A DNA stretch of 64,000 nucleotides from Bacteroidaceae bacterium (GTDB lineage Bacteria > Bacteroidota > Bacteroidia > Bacteroidales > Bacteroidaceae), in contig JAKSIQ010000006.1 in NCBI GenBank assembly GCA_024398755.1, positions 1 to 64,000 of the forward strand, in the 5' to 3' direction. Below are positions 36,831 to 44,366 of the stretch, in pieces (the stretch's first letter is position 1; every line of letters begins with the position of its first letter). The notes beneath the pieces are model-generated. The model was not told the origin of the DNA. It worked only from the letters and a program-made list of their open reading frames with translations, and ran no database searches. Made by a program: the position numbers and the translations under genes.

Positions 36831-36891
36831 TTAATCAGATATTAGTTATTCATAGTCAATGTATTATCTCGTTATCACCATAGTGATGATT

Positions 36892-36923
36892 CAAAGATAG
36901 CGCATACGTGAATGCATTACAAT
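36892..36923 (-). promoter_or_regulatory. promoter of the moxR-bat operon
   Basis: On the minus strand ATTG (36920-36923), a 20 nt spacer and a perfect -7 TATCTTTG (36892-36899) form a Bacteroidota-type promoter. Start is expected near 36886, giving a leader of about 55 nt. Confidence 0.65.
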
Positions 36924-36964
36924 AAAAAATTTCTTAACAACTGCTTTCTTTGTTGAAACCGGAA

Positions 36965-38095
36965 TCATCTGTTTACAAGGATAGGAATCGACACTACATC
37001 GCCAGCCTTCAGCTTGTTGACGTCCACATTGTTGCATTTCGCAATATACGGCCACAATTTCTTGGAACCGTAATACTTGAGTGCCAGTTTTGTGAAAGTG
37101 TCACCATTGCCGATAACATACTTTTCCAATTCGCCGACAATAAGGTAATTCACGGTATCGGCAGCTGTTATCTCCGACAAGTCGCGCATCTCATCTGATG
37201 CCAGCAGGACCAATGTGCCGCTTGATGCAGTCCGGTCCGCTACAGCAGCCTGTTCCGCACTTGCCAGACTCTCAGTCTCGGATATGTCAAATGAACCGAT
37301 TTCCGTAATTGTGTCAGCAACAACAGTGTCAGCAACAACAGTGTCAGCAATAACAGTATCAGCAATAACAGTATCAGCATTGATTGTGTCTGCCGGTTGT
37401 ACTTCAAATTCAAACTGACTGGTATATGACATGCCACTTCCGTCCCTATTCGGCTCAACATCTTTAAACAGAACTACAAACAGAGCAGGCCAGACAGCAT
37501 AAGCCACAACACCTAAAGCCAAAGCTACAGACAACACCCATACAAGAACTTTACCGATAAACCTGAAAGCCGGATGAATATGATGAGCTTCGCCATTCCG
37601 TGCTCCGCCAGCCGGAAGCAATGGCCCGACAAGGACAACAGGTTTCGTAACCGGCTTGACCTCCGTCTGTTCTGCAGAATCAGATGAAACTGAGGTTGCG
37701 GCTTCTTCTTTTGCACTATTTGAAGATTCATCATCCATTCTGGCCAGTTCTTCCACCTGTTCGTCATTCAACTGAATGGTTTCAAATGCGGAAAACGGCT
37801 GATTGATGAATTCCTTGAGTTCGGATTCAGGTATGAAATTTATCTTCTGATGTCCTTCAATGACAATCCTTTCACCGGTATTGACATTGACACTTTCACG
37901 ATTCTCTGTAGCAACAAGTTTGAAGGTTCCCAACCCCTTGACTTTAACCAGACCTTCCTCGATGACCTTTTCCGATATTATGTCAAAGAAGCTCTTCACA
38001 AACTGTTCAGACCAGTTCCTTGACATGCCGCTGGCCTTTGCAAACTGTTCAACCAGTTGCTGGAAATTGATTTTATTGTCCATAAGCCGCGTCAT
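36965..38095 (-). CDS. HU-like DNA-binding domain fused to TM helix and LysM
   Basis: A 376-residue three-part protein. Residues ~5-105 form an HU/IHF-family domain (INFQQLVEQFAKASGMS, VKVKGLGTFKL, GERIVIEGHQKINFIPESEL). An acidic Ser/Glu/Pro linker follows. One membrane helix lies at ~181-210 (VLVWVLSVALALGVVAYAVW). Residues 235-262 are five-residue ADTV[IV] repeats encoded by a 15-bp tandem repeat. A LysM domain ends it (325-373: YVIGNGDTFTKLALKYYGSK). Positive-inside logic puts HU in the cytoplasm and LysM in the periplasm. A chromosome-to-peptidoglycan tether is inference. The ATG at 38095 overlaps the HU stop by four bases; a second ATG lies four codons later. Confidence 0.9.
   Translation of the reverse strand: MTRLMDNKINFQQLVEQFAKASGMSRNWSEQFVKSFFDIISEKVIEEGLVKVKGLGTFKLVATENRESVNVNTGERIVIEGHQKINFIPESELKEFINQPFSAFETIQLNDEQVEELARMDDESSNSAKEEAATSVSSDSAEQTEVKPVTKPVVLVGPLLPAGGARNGEAHHIHPAFRFIGKVLVWVLSVALALGVVAYAVWPALFVVLFKDVEPNRDGSGMSYTSQFEFEVQPADTINADTVIADTVIADTVVADTVVADTITEIGSFDISETESLASAEQAAVADRTASSGTLVLLASDEMRDLSEITAADTVNYLIVGELEKYVIGNGDTFTKLALKYYGSKKLWPYIAKCNNVDVNKLKAGDVVSIPILVNR
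37311..37385. repeat. 15-bp tandem repeat in the HU-LysM gene
   Basis: Five copies of a 15-bp unit (GTGTCAGCAACAACA, with changes at a few positions) lie in-frame and encode ADTV[IV] pentapeptides on the minus strand. The first two copies are identical. Copy-number change would alter linker length without a frameshift. Confidence 0.93.
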
Positions 38096-38364
38096 TTAAG
38101 TTTTTCCTTAAGAATGGAGCTCGGTTTGAACGTCAGCACCAGTTTAGGAGGAACCAGCATGCGTATGCCTGTAGTGGGATTGACAGAAATCCTTTCATTC
38201 TTTTTTCTGACTTCCAGCACTCCAAATCCGGACAGGCTTACCGCATCACCATCATGCCATATCTGTTGAAGTACCTTGACCAGAGTCTGAACATGTTCAG
38301 AAGCCTGACTGTCATCAATTGAGCACTTACCCGACAATTGGGTCAAAAACTGTTTGTTGTTCAT
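38092..38364 (-). CDS. HU/IHF-family DNA-binding protein
   Basis: Histone-like protein of 90 residues, the usual length for HU and IHF. Seen are the dimerisation helices (FLTQLSGKCSIDDSQASEHV), the turn VSLSGFGVLEVRKK near 44-57, and the DNA-binding arm RISVNPTTGIRMLVPPK with the intercalating Pro in NPTTG near 62-66. It bends and compacts DNA as a dimer. It lies between rimO (27 nt upstream) and the HU-TM-LysM gene (ATGA overlap), so the two HU-like proteins are co-expressed and might dimerise; that last point is inference. Confidence 0.93.
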   Translation of the reverse strand: MNNKQFLTQLSGKCSIDDSQASEHVQTLVKVLQQIWHDGDAVSLSGFGVLEVRKKNERISVNPTTGIRMLVPPKLVLTFKPSSILKEKLK

Positions 38365-38391
38365 GTCTGTCCTATTGTGCTAAGTTGTGAT

Positions 38392-39690
38392 TCATGAAAT
38401 CTCCGCATACAGGTCAAATTCCTGTGCATCAACAATCCTGGCATTACAGAACCTGCCAGGCTCAAGCCCCGGCGTTGAAAGCGGGATCAGGATTTCCGGA
38501 TCGACATCGGGCGAATCAAACTCCGTACGTCCAATATACCAGTCACCTTCAATCCTGTCAATAATTGTCTTGAACGTCTGTCCTATCTTACGCTGATTCA
38601 GTTCGCAGGATATGTTCTGCTGTACGCGCATAAGCCCTGAAAGACGTGCCTGTTTGGTTGCATCGTCAACATTGTCTTCATAATGAAGAGCCGAATATGT
38701 ACCGTCAACCTCACAGTAGGCAAAAGCTCCCATACGCTCAAAACGCTGCTGTCTGACGAATTCTACCAGACGATCATAATCTTCCCGGGTTTCGCCGGGG
38801 AAACCGACCATCAGGGTTGTTCTGAGATGTATGCCGGGAACACTTTCACGTATTCTTTCCAAAAGTTCCACCGTCCTGGCTCCTGTTATATTGCGGTGCA
38901 TGCGCTTCAGCACGGGGTCACTTATATGCTGCAGGGCCAGATCCAGATATTTGCAGACATTCTCCCTTTCACGCATCACATCGAGCAGGTCAAGAGGAAA
39001 ATCGTTGGGGTAGCCATAGTGAAGCCTTATCCACTCTATTCCGGGAATATCCGACAGACGCTTTACAAGGTCGGCTATCATTGGCTTGTGAGCCACCTCT
39101 GTACCATAATATGTCAGGTCCTGCGCTATCAGCTGTATCTCTTTGACCCCTCTCGATGCCAGAAGTTTCGCTTCAGCAATGATATCGTCCTGACTGCGGG
39201 AACGATATCTGCCCGTCATTATCGGAATTGCGCAATACGCACAACCGCGGTTACAGCCTTCGGCAATTTTCAGGAAAGCGTAGTGTGAAGGTGTTGTCAG
39301 AACACGGTCATTCTCCAGTTCCTTGCGCCAGTCGCCACCTGCCAGACCGACAATTCCGTTCCAGTCAAATTTGCCGAACCAACCGTCCACCTCAGGTATT
39401 TCAGCTTCAAGTTCAGCCTTATATTTCTGTGACAGACAGCCCATTACATATAATTTTCCAATCTTGCCCTGAGCCTTCAGTTTTCCGCATTCCAGAATCA
39501 TCTGTATTGATTCCTCCTGTGCGTCACCAATGAAACCACAGGTATTGATTACGACATATTGGGCCGACGGCTTTTCAGGATCATGACGGACAGTCAGGCC
39601 GTTTGCCCTGAACTGCGCCATAAGTTTCTCTGAATCAACAAGATTCTTGGAGCACCCCAATGTGATTATGTCAACCGAGCCTTTTCTCAC
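38392..39690 (-). CDS. rimO: ribosomal protein S12 methylthiotransferase RimO
   Basis: Radical-SAM methylthiotransferase of 432 residues that modifies Asp of ribosomal protein S12. The N-terminal MTTase domain opens with VDIITLGCSKNLVDSEKL, where GCSKN marks RimO rather than MiaB. The radical-SAM Cys triad is GCNRGCAYCAIP near 146-157. The C-terminal TRAM domain is near 368-430. The start codon is GTG at 39690 and overlaps the ftsY stop in a GTGA, so translation is coupled. Gene order ftsY-rimO-HU is seen directly. Confidence 0.95.
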   Translation of the reverse strand: MRKGSVDIITLGCSKNLVDSEKLMAQFRANGLTVRHDPEKPSAQYVVINTCGFIGDAQEESIQMILECGKLKAQGKIGKLYVMGCLSQKYKAELEAEIPEVDGWFGKFDWNGIVGLAGGDWRKELENDRVLTTPSHYAFLKIAEGCNRGCAYCAIPIMTGRYRSRSQDDIIAEAKLLASRGVKEIQLIAQDLTYYGTEVAHKPMIADLVKRLSDIPGIEWIRLHYGYPNDFPLDLLDVMRERENVCKYLDLALQHISDPVLKRMHRNITGARTVELLERIRESVPGIHLRTTLMVGFPGETREDYDRLVEFVRQQRFERMGAFAYCEVDGTYSALHYEDNVDDATKQARLSGLMRVQQNISCELNQRKIGQTFKTIIDRIEGDWYIGRTEFDSPDVDPEILIPLSTPGLEPGRFCNARIVDAQEFDLYAEIS

Positions 39691-40652
39691 TGCTTTGCAT
39701 CACCGAAAAGAGAATCTACAAATTCAGTCCTGGAAAACTCCTGCAGATTGTCAATGCCCTCTCCAAGACCCACATATTTTACCGGAATTCGGAACTGGTC
39801 CGATATGCCTATCACAACACCACCTCTTGCAGTTCCATCCAACTTGGTAATGGCTAGCTCTGTAACCTTGGTAGCCAGAGTGAACTGCTTTGCCTGTTCA
39901 AAGGCATTCTGTCCGGTTGAACCGTCCAGAACCAGAAGAACATCATCAGGAGCTCCCTTGACAACCTTATCCATCACCGTACGTATCTTGGTAAGCTCGT
40001 TCATCAGTCCGATTTTATTGTGAAGACGCCCGGCGGTATCGACAAGTACCACATCGGCACCGCTTGCAACTGCAGAACTGAGAGTGTCAAACGCAACCGA
40101 TGCGGGATCAGAGCCCATATCCTGATGTATTACAGGGACACCAACCCGACGTCCCCACTCCTGCAACTGTTCAATTGCAGCAGCACGGAATGTGTCTGCG
40201 GCCCCAAGAACGACCTTAAGACCTTGATTCTTAAACTGATATGCCAGTTTACCTATAGTAGTTGTCTTACCTACTCCGTTCACACCCACTACCAGAATCA
40301 CGTACGGTTTACGCCCTGCAGGCACCATGAACGGGGCCGATGCTTCCGTATTGCGGCCTTCTACCAGCAATGATGAAATCTCTTCACGCAATATGGAATT
40401 CAGCTCATCGGTTCCCATGTATTTGTCTCTGGCCACTCTTTCTTCAATCCGCGATATGATTTTAAGAGTGGTTTCCACACCGACATCTGAAGTAATCAGG
40501 ACTTCCTCCAGATTGTCCAGAACATCTGCATCAACCTGGTTTTTTCCCGCAACGGCGCGGGCTATCTTGGAAAAGACGCTTGTCTTGGTCTTTTCCAGGC
40601 CCTTGTCAAGAACCTCTTTCCTTTCTTTTGAAAATATAGAAAACAATCCCAT
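39687..40652 (-). CDS. ftsY: signal recognition particle receptor FtsY
   Basis: SRP receptor GTPase of 321 residues that docks ribosome-SRP complexes at the inner membrane. The ATG at 40652 (MGLFSIFSKERKEVLDKGLE) gives a short amphipathic N-terminus without a long acidic A domain. The NG domain shows the GTPase motifs GVNGVGKTTTIGKLA (G1), DTFRAAA, DTAGRL (G3) and TKLDGTARGG (G4 and after). A -7 box lies about 47 nt upstream. It is the first gene of the ftsY-rimO-HU-HU/LysM run. Confidence 0.95.
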   Translation of the reverse strand: MGLFSIFSKERKEVLDKGLEKTKTSVFSKIARAVAGKNQVDADVLDNLEEVLITSDVGVETTLKIISRIEERVARDKYMGTDELNSILREEISSLLVEGRNTEASAPFMVPAGRKPYVILVVGVNGVGKTTTIGKLAYQFKNQGLKVVLGAADTFRAAAIEQLQEWGRRVGVPVIHQDMGSDPASVAFDTLSSAVASGADVVLVDTAGRLHNKIGLMNELTKIRTVMDKVVKGAPDDVLLVLDGSTGQNAFEQAKQFTLATKVTELAITKLDGTARGGVVIGISDQFRIPVKYVGLGEGIDNLQEFSRTEFVDSLFGDAKQ

Positions 40653-40698
40653 TATTCTACAATGCAAGCACCTGTATTTACCATTGGTGCTTAATGCG

Positions 40699-40706
40699 CA
40701 AAGTTA
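40699..40706 (-). promoter_or_regulatory. -7 box of ftsY
   Basis: The minus strand reads TAACTTTG, a perfect TAnnTTTG, 46 nt before the ftsY ATG. A TTG lies about 15 nt upstream, shorter than the ideal spacing. Confidence 0.5.
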
Positions 40707-40732
40707 ATAAAATACGGCAAACAATACCACCC

Positions 40733-40771
40733 AAGACACAAAAAAGAAGGGCAACCATACGGCTGCCCTTC
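40733..40771 (-). terminator. terminator of the rpmB-rpmG-DUF4295 operon
   Basis: The minus strand folds GAAGGGCA-CCGTATGG-TGCCCTTC (with one mismatched pair), followed by a T-rich run, 22 nt after the DUF4295 stop. Confidence 0.82.
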
Positions 40772-40792
40772 AAATATCGCTTTATCAGGAAT

Positions 40793-40939
40793 TTACTTGA
40801 TAGCGTCCTTAAGCTGTTCCTCTGAGACAATCTGCTCGGTGAACATATAAGCACCTGTCTTAGGTGACTTTACCATCTTGATGACCTTGCTCATTGAAAC
40901 CTTACCGGTACGCAAGGTAGCAACTACTTTCTTTGCCAT
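40793..40939 (-). CDS. DUF4295 small protein
   Basis: A 48-residue basic protein reading MAKKVVATLRTGKVSMSKVI at the start and ending EEQLKDAIK. It matches the DUF4295 family, a short Bacteroidota protein found directly after rpmG. It begins 15 nt after the L33 stop and ends just before a terminator, so it is the third gene of this ribosomal operon. Its size, basic charge and strict linkage suggest a ribosome-associated protein; direct evidence is not in the sequence. Confidence 0.9.
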   Translation of the reverse strand: MAKKVVATLRTGKVSMSKVIKMVKSPKTGAYMFTEQIVSEEQLKDAIK

Positions 40940-40954
40940 GACTTACTTACTGTA

Positions 40955-41143
40955 TTACTTGATTTCGCGATGGATTGTCATCCTCTTGAGAATCGGGTTG
41001 TACTTCTTGAGTTCCAGTCTTTCAGGAGTATTCTTCCTGTTCTTGGTAGTGATATAGCGGGAAGTGCCCGGCATACCGCTGTCCTTGTGCTCAGTGCATT
41101 CCAGAATAACCTGTACTCTGTTGCCTTTTACTTTTTTTCCCAT
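40955..41143 (-). CDS. rpmG: 50S ribosomal protein L33
   Basis: Ribosomal protein L33, 62 residues. The family core is seen in [35 protein letters not shown] and the basic C-terminus. Only one Cys remains of the zinc-binding CxxC pairs, so this is the zinc-independent form. It begins 21 nt after rpmB. Confidence 0.95.
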   Translation of the reverse strand: MGKKVKGNRVQVILECTEHKDSGMPGTSRYITTKNRKNTPERLELKKYNPILKRMTIHREIK

Positions 41144-41164
41144 AATATGTACTCCTAAAAGTTA

Positions 41165-41425
41165 TTACGCAATAATTTTGATGTCCTTCCAGTCGCAATA
41201 ACCGGCAGCTACAGCTTCCTTGAGAGCGGCATCAAGACCTTTCTTGTTAATGATTCTCAGGCCGGCAGCACTGAGTTTGAGGCTGATCCAGCAGTTTTCC
41301 TCTACGTAGAAGAACTTCTTGGTGAACAGATTGACATCAAATGTTCTCTTTGTTCTACGCTTTGAATGAGAGACATTGTTGCCAACCATTGCCTTTTTTC
41401 CGGTGATCTGACAAATTCTTGACAT
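41165..41425 (-). CDS. rpmB: 50S ribosomal protein L28
   Basis: Ribosomal protein L28, 86 residues. Typical features are the N-terminal [20 protein letters not shown], the following TKRTFDVNL, and [15 protein letters not shown] near 50-64. It is the first gene of the rpmB-rpmG-DUF4295 operon and lies downstream of a promoter with both elements. Confidence 0.96.
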   Translation of the reverse strand: MSRICQITGKKAMVGNNVSHSKRRTKRTFDVNLFTKKFFYVEENCWISLKLSAAGLRIINKKGLDAALKEAVAAGYCDWKDIKIIA

Positions 41426-41474
41426 ATCTATTTGATTTTTATTTGTTTTTATGCTGTGTTCTCAAAACAGGGTG

Positions 41475-41506
41475 CAAAATAACAACTTTTATTTCATTTT
41501 GCCAAA
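41475..41506 (-). promoter_or_regulatory. promoter of rpmB operon
   Basis: On the minus strand TTTG (41503-41506), exactly 20 nt, and TTATTTTG (41475-41482, one mismatch to TAnnTTTG). The leader would be about 45 nt. Confidence 0.6.
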
Positions 41507-41528
41507 CATAGCCGAACATTTTTTCGAA

Positions 41529-42554
41529 TCAAAGTCTGGTGTTTGAATAAATGGGTACATCAATGCCGCAGAAATCCTTATCCAGATACTTGAAATAGCC
41601 TGTGCAGGCTATCATCGCAGCATTATCGGTAGTGTATGAGAACCTCGGGATGAAAACCTTCCACCTGTACCTGCGTGCATGATCCTGAAAAGCCTCACGA
41701 AGACCGGTATTGGCCGATACGCCCCCAGCCACAGCAACCTGGGTAATTCCAGTGTCCTTGACAGCCTGTCGCAGTTTCTTCATCAGAATGTCAACTATCG
41801 TTTTTTCAAGCGATGCGCACAAATCCTCCTTATGGTGTTCAACAAAATCAGGATCGTCCTTGACCCAATCCCTCAGATTATACAGGAACGATGTCTTCAG
41901 ACCGCTGAAACTGTAGTTGTATCCGGGAATATTCGGTTTGCTGAATTTATATGCGTCAGGATTACCTTGGCGTGCATACCGGTCAATGATCGGTCCTCCA
42001 GGATAGCCGAATCCCATAACTTTCGAACATTTGTCCATGGCCTCGCCAGCCGCATCATCAATGGTCTGGCCGAGAATTTCCATTCTATTATATGAATCGA
42101 CCCTGACTATTTGGGAATTTCCACCCGAAACAAGCAGACACAGGAATGGGAATTCAGGTGTTTCCAGCTGTTCTCCCGGTGTCTTGATGAAATGTGCCAG
42201 AATGTGTCCCTGCAAGTGATTGCACTCAATCATCGGAATGCCCAGACTGCGTGCGAACCCCTTTGCGAAAGACACGCCGACAAGAAGCGAGCCCATAAGT
42301 CCGGGACCACGCGTAAAGGCAACCGCATTGAGCATGGACGCATCGATGCCGGCACGTTTCAAAGCCGTATCGACCGTCGGCACAATATTCTGCTGATGAG
42401 CTCTCGATGCCAGTTCAGGCACTACTCCGCCATACTCTTCGTGGACTTTCTGACTGGCGACAACATTCGACAGCAATTCGCCGTTTTTCATTACGGCAGC
42501 CGATGTGTCGTCACATGAAGACTCTATTCCCAGAACATAAACATCCTGTCCCAT
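41529..42554 (-). CDS. tsaD: tRNA N6-adenosine threonylcarbamoyltransferase TsaD
   Basis: Enzyme of 341 residues that transfers threonylcarbamoyl to A37 of ANN-reading tRNAs, with TsaB and TsaE. The start at 42554 gives the family N-terminus GQDVYVLGIESSCDDTSAAV. The metal site is CNHLQGHILAHF (HxxxH), and the ASKHA-fold motifs are LLVSGGNSQIV near 134 and VAVAGGVSANTGLREAF near 262. An upstream in-frame start would add 15 unconserved residues. It is divergent from paaK. Confidence 0.96.
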   Translation of the reverse strand: MGQDVYVLGIESSCDDTSAAVMKNGELLSNVVASQKVHEEYGGVVPELASRAHQQNIVPTVDTALKRAGIDASMLNAVAFTRGPGLMGSLLVGVSFAKGFARSLGIPMIECNHLQGHILAHFIKTPGEQLETPEFPFLCLLVSGGNSQIVRVDSYNRMEILGQTIDDAAGEAMDKCSKVMGFGYPGGPIIDRYARQGNPDAYKFSKPNIPGYNYSFSGLKTSFLYNLRDWVKDDPDFVEHHKEDLCASLEKTIVDILMKKLRQAVKDTGITQVAVAGGVSANTGLREAFQDHARRYRWKVFIPRFSYTTDNAAMIACTGYFKYLDKDFCGIDVPIYSNTRL

Positions 42555-42578
42555 TTTTCCTTTTTTCCTTATTGCCGG

Positions 42579-42608
42579 CAAAGTTACCATATTTTTCATC
42601 TAACTTTG
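42579..42608. promoter_or_regulatory. back-to-back -7 boxes for tsaD and paaK
   Basis: The minus strand has TAACTTTG (42579-42586) 24 nt before tsaD, and the plus strand has the identical TAACTTTG (42601-42608) 31 nt before paaK. The two perfect boxes form an inverted repeat separated by 14 bp. Confidence 0.62.
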
Positions 42609-42639
42609 CAGTATTATTGATGAAAGAACACTCCAAGGA

Positions 42640-43941
42640 ATGATTTGGAACAAAGAAATGGAATGCATGTCCCGTGAGCAGATGCGGGAAGTGCAGGGAG
42701 AGAAACTCAGAAAGATTGTTGCGCACGCCTACTCCAACTCACCTTTTTATAAGCAGAGGCTGGATGAGCACGGCGTACACCCAAGTGACATAAAAACAAT
42801 TGACGATATTGTCAAACTGCCTTTCACCGTCAAGCAGGATCTCAGGGACAACTATCCCTTCGGACTTATGGCAGTTCCCATGAGTGATATCATCAGGCTG
42901 CACGCTTCATCAGGTACGACTGGAAAACCTATCGTTGTAGGCTATACGCGTACCGACCTGGACAACTGGTCAGAAGCCGTAGCCAGATGTCTGACAGCTT
43001 TCGGATTGGGAAAAAATGATCTTGTTCAGATATCATACGGATACGGTCTGTTCACCGGCGGCCTTGGCGCGCATGCCGGAGTTCAGAAAATCGGCGCCAC
43101 TGTCATCCCGACAAGCAGCGGCAACACCCAGAAACAGATGCAGCTCATGCAGGATTTTGGGACGACAGCCCTGGCCTGCACGCCATCGTACGCCATGTAT
43201 ATGAGTGACGAACTTCAAAAGGCCGGCATTACACTTGACCGTCTGAAACTGAGAGTAGGCATATTCGGAGCTGAGCCATGGACAGAAGCCATGCGGCAGG
43301 AACTGCAGAAAAAGCTCGGCGTCAAGGCATACGACATATACGGTCTGACGGAAATCAGCGGACCCGGCGTGGGAAGCGAATGCGAATGTCAGTGCGGTAC
43401 CCACATCTGGGAAGACCTGTACTATCCTGAAATAATAGATCCGGTAACTCTGAAACCCGTGGAACCCGGTCAGAAAGGAGAACTGGTTTTCACAACACTT
43501 GACAAATGGGGAATGCCGATGCTGCGCTACCGCACACGTGACCTTACCACTCTCAACTACGAAAAGTGCGACTGCGGGCGCACCTGCGTCCGTATGGGCA
43601 AGATTATGGGACGCAGTGATGACATGATGATTGTCCGCGGTGTCAACGTATTCCCGTCACAGATTGAATCAATACTGCTTGAATTCCCCGAATACGAGCC
43701 CTACTTCCTTATAGAAGTTGACCGTGTGAACAACACCGACACATTCGACATCCAAGTTGAAGTCAAACCCGAATTCTACACCGACCGGATTAACGAACTG
43801 GTACGTATCCGTCAGCGCCTGACTTCACGCATACAGAGCGTTATCGGCATACAGCCGAACATCAAAATTGTACAGCCTAATACTATTGAACGATCTACAG
43901 GCAAGGCCAAACGCGCAATAGATCACCGCAAATTCGAATAA
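42640..43941 (+). CDS. paaK: phenylacetate-CoA ligase family protein
   Basis: AMP-forming CoA ligase of 433 residues that activates aryl-acetic acids via an acyl-adenylate. The ATP motif is HASSGTTGKPIVVGYT near 88-103. YDIYGLTEISGPG lies near 231-243, RYRTRDLT near 288, and the C-terminal lid DDMMIVRGVNVFPSQIE near 327-343. A zinc-like Cys set (ECECQCG and CDCGRTC) is visible. Gene order with an ACT protein is common in Bacteroidota, where the pair is often linked to indolepyruvate/aryl acid metabolism; the true substrate is unknown. Confidence 0.93.
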   Translation: MIWNKEMECMSREQMREVQGEKLRKIVAHAYSNSPFYKQRLDEHGVHPSDIKTIDDIVKLPFTVKQDLRDNYPFGLMAVPMSDIIRLHASSGTTGKPIVVGYTRTDLDNWSEAVARCLTAFGLGKNDLVQISYGYGLFTGGLGAHAGVQKIGATVIPTSSGNTQKQMQLMQDFGTTALACTPSYAMYMSDELQKAGITLDRLKLRVGIFGAEPWTEAMRQELQKKLGVKAYDIYGLTEISGPGVGSECECQCGTHIWEDLYYPEIIDPVTLKPVEPGQKGELVFTTLDKWGMPMLRYRTRDLTTLNYEKCDCGRTCVRMGKIMGRSDDMMIVRGVNVFPSQIESILLEFPEYEPYFLIEVDRVNNTDTFDIQVEVKPEFYTDRINELVRIRQRLTSRIQSVIGIQPNIKIVQPNTIERSTGKAKRAIDHRKFE

Positions 43942-43960
43942 CTGAAACATCAATTGAACT

Positions 43961-44362
43961 ATGATTATCAGACAACTTTCGGTTTTCCTTGAAAACAAAA
44001 TCGGCATGTTTGCCAAAATAGCAAGACTCCTTGGAGACAACGGCATCAATATGCTGTCTTTCAATATCTCTGAAACCCAGGATTTCGGCATTGCCCGTAT
44101 CATTGTCGAAAAAGAAGAGGAAGACCGTGCTCTCTCTCTTCTGAAAGCCAATTCTTACGCAGTAAGCATGACGCCGGTTCTGCTTATCCATTGCAATCAC
44201 GTTCCAGGTGCCATGGCAAACATTCTTGAACAGTTGTCAGCTGCCGGAGTATCAATTGAATACCTCTACGCGTTTGCAGGCAAAGACTCGGATTTTTCAA
44301 GAGTTGTCATAAGACCGGACAACCTTGAAAAAGCCAACCAGATTGCACAGGAACTGCAGTAA
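43961..44362 (+). CDS. tandem ACT-domain protein
   Basis: A 133-residue protein of two ACT domains. The first (about 1-65) begins IIRQLSVFLENKIGMFAKIA, the second (about 70-130) VLLIHCNHVPGAMANILEQL. ACT domains bind amino acids and regulate metabolic enzymes. It starts 19 nt after paaK, so a regulatory role for aryl-acid or aromatic amino acid metabolism is plausible inference. The CotH gene begins 4 nt after the stop. Confidence 0.9.
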   Translation: MIIRQLSVFLENKIGMFAKIARLLGDNGINMLSFNISETQDFGIARIIVEKEEEDRALSLLKANSYAVSMTPVLLIHCNHVPGAMANILEQLSAAGVSIEYLYAFAGKDSDFSRVVIRPDNLEKANQIAQELQ

Positions 44363-44366
44363 TCTC

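Noticed and set aside
38392..39690. MiaB tRNA methylthiotransferase
   Set aside because: GCSKNLVDSE at the N-terminus and overall spacing mark RimO.
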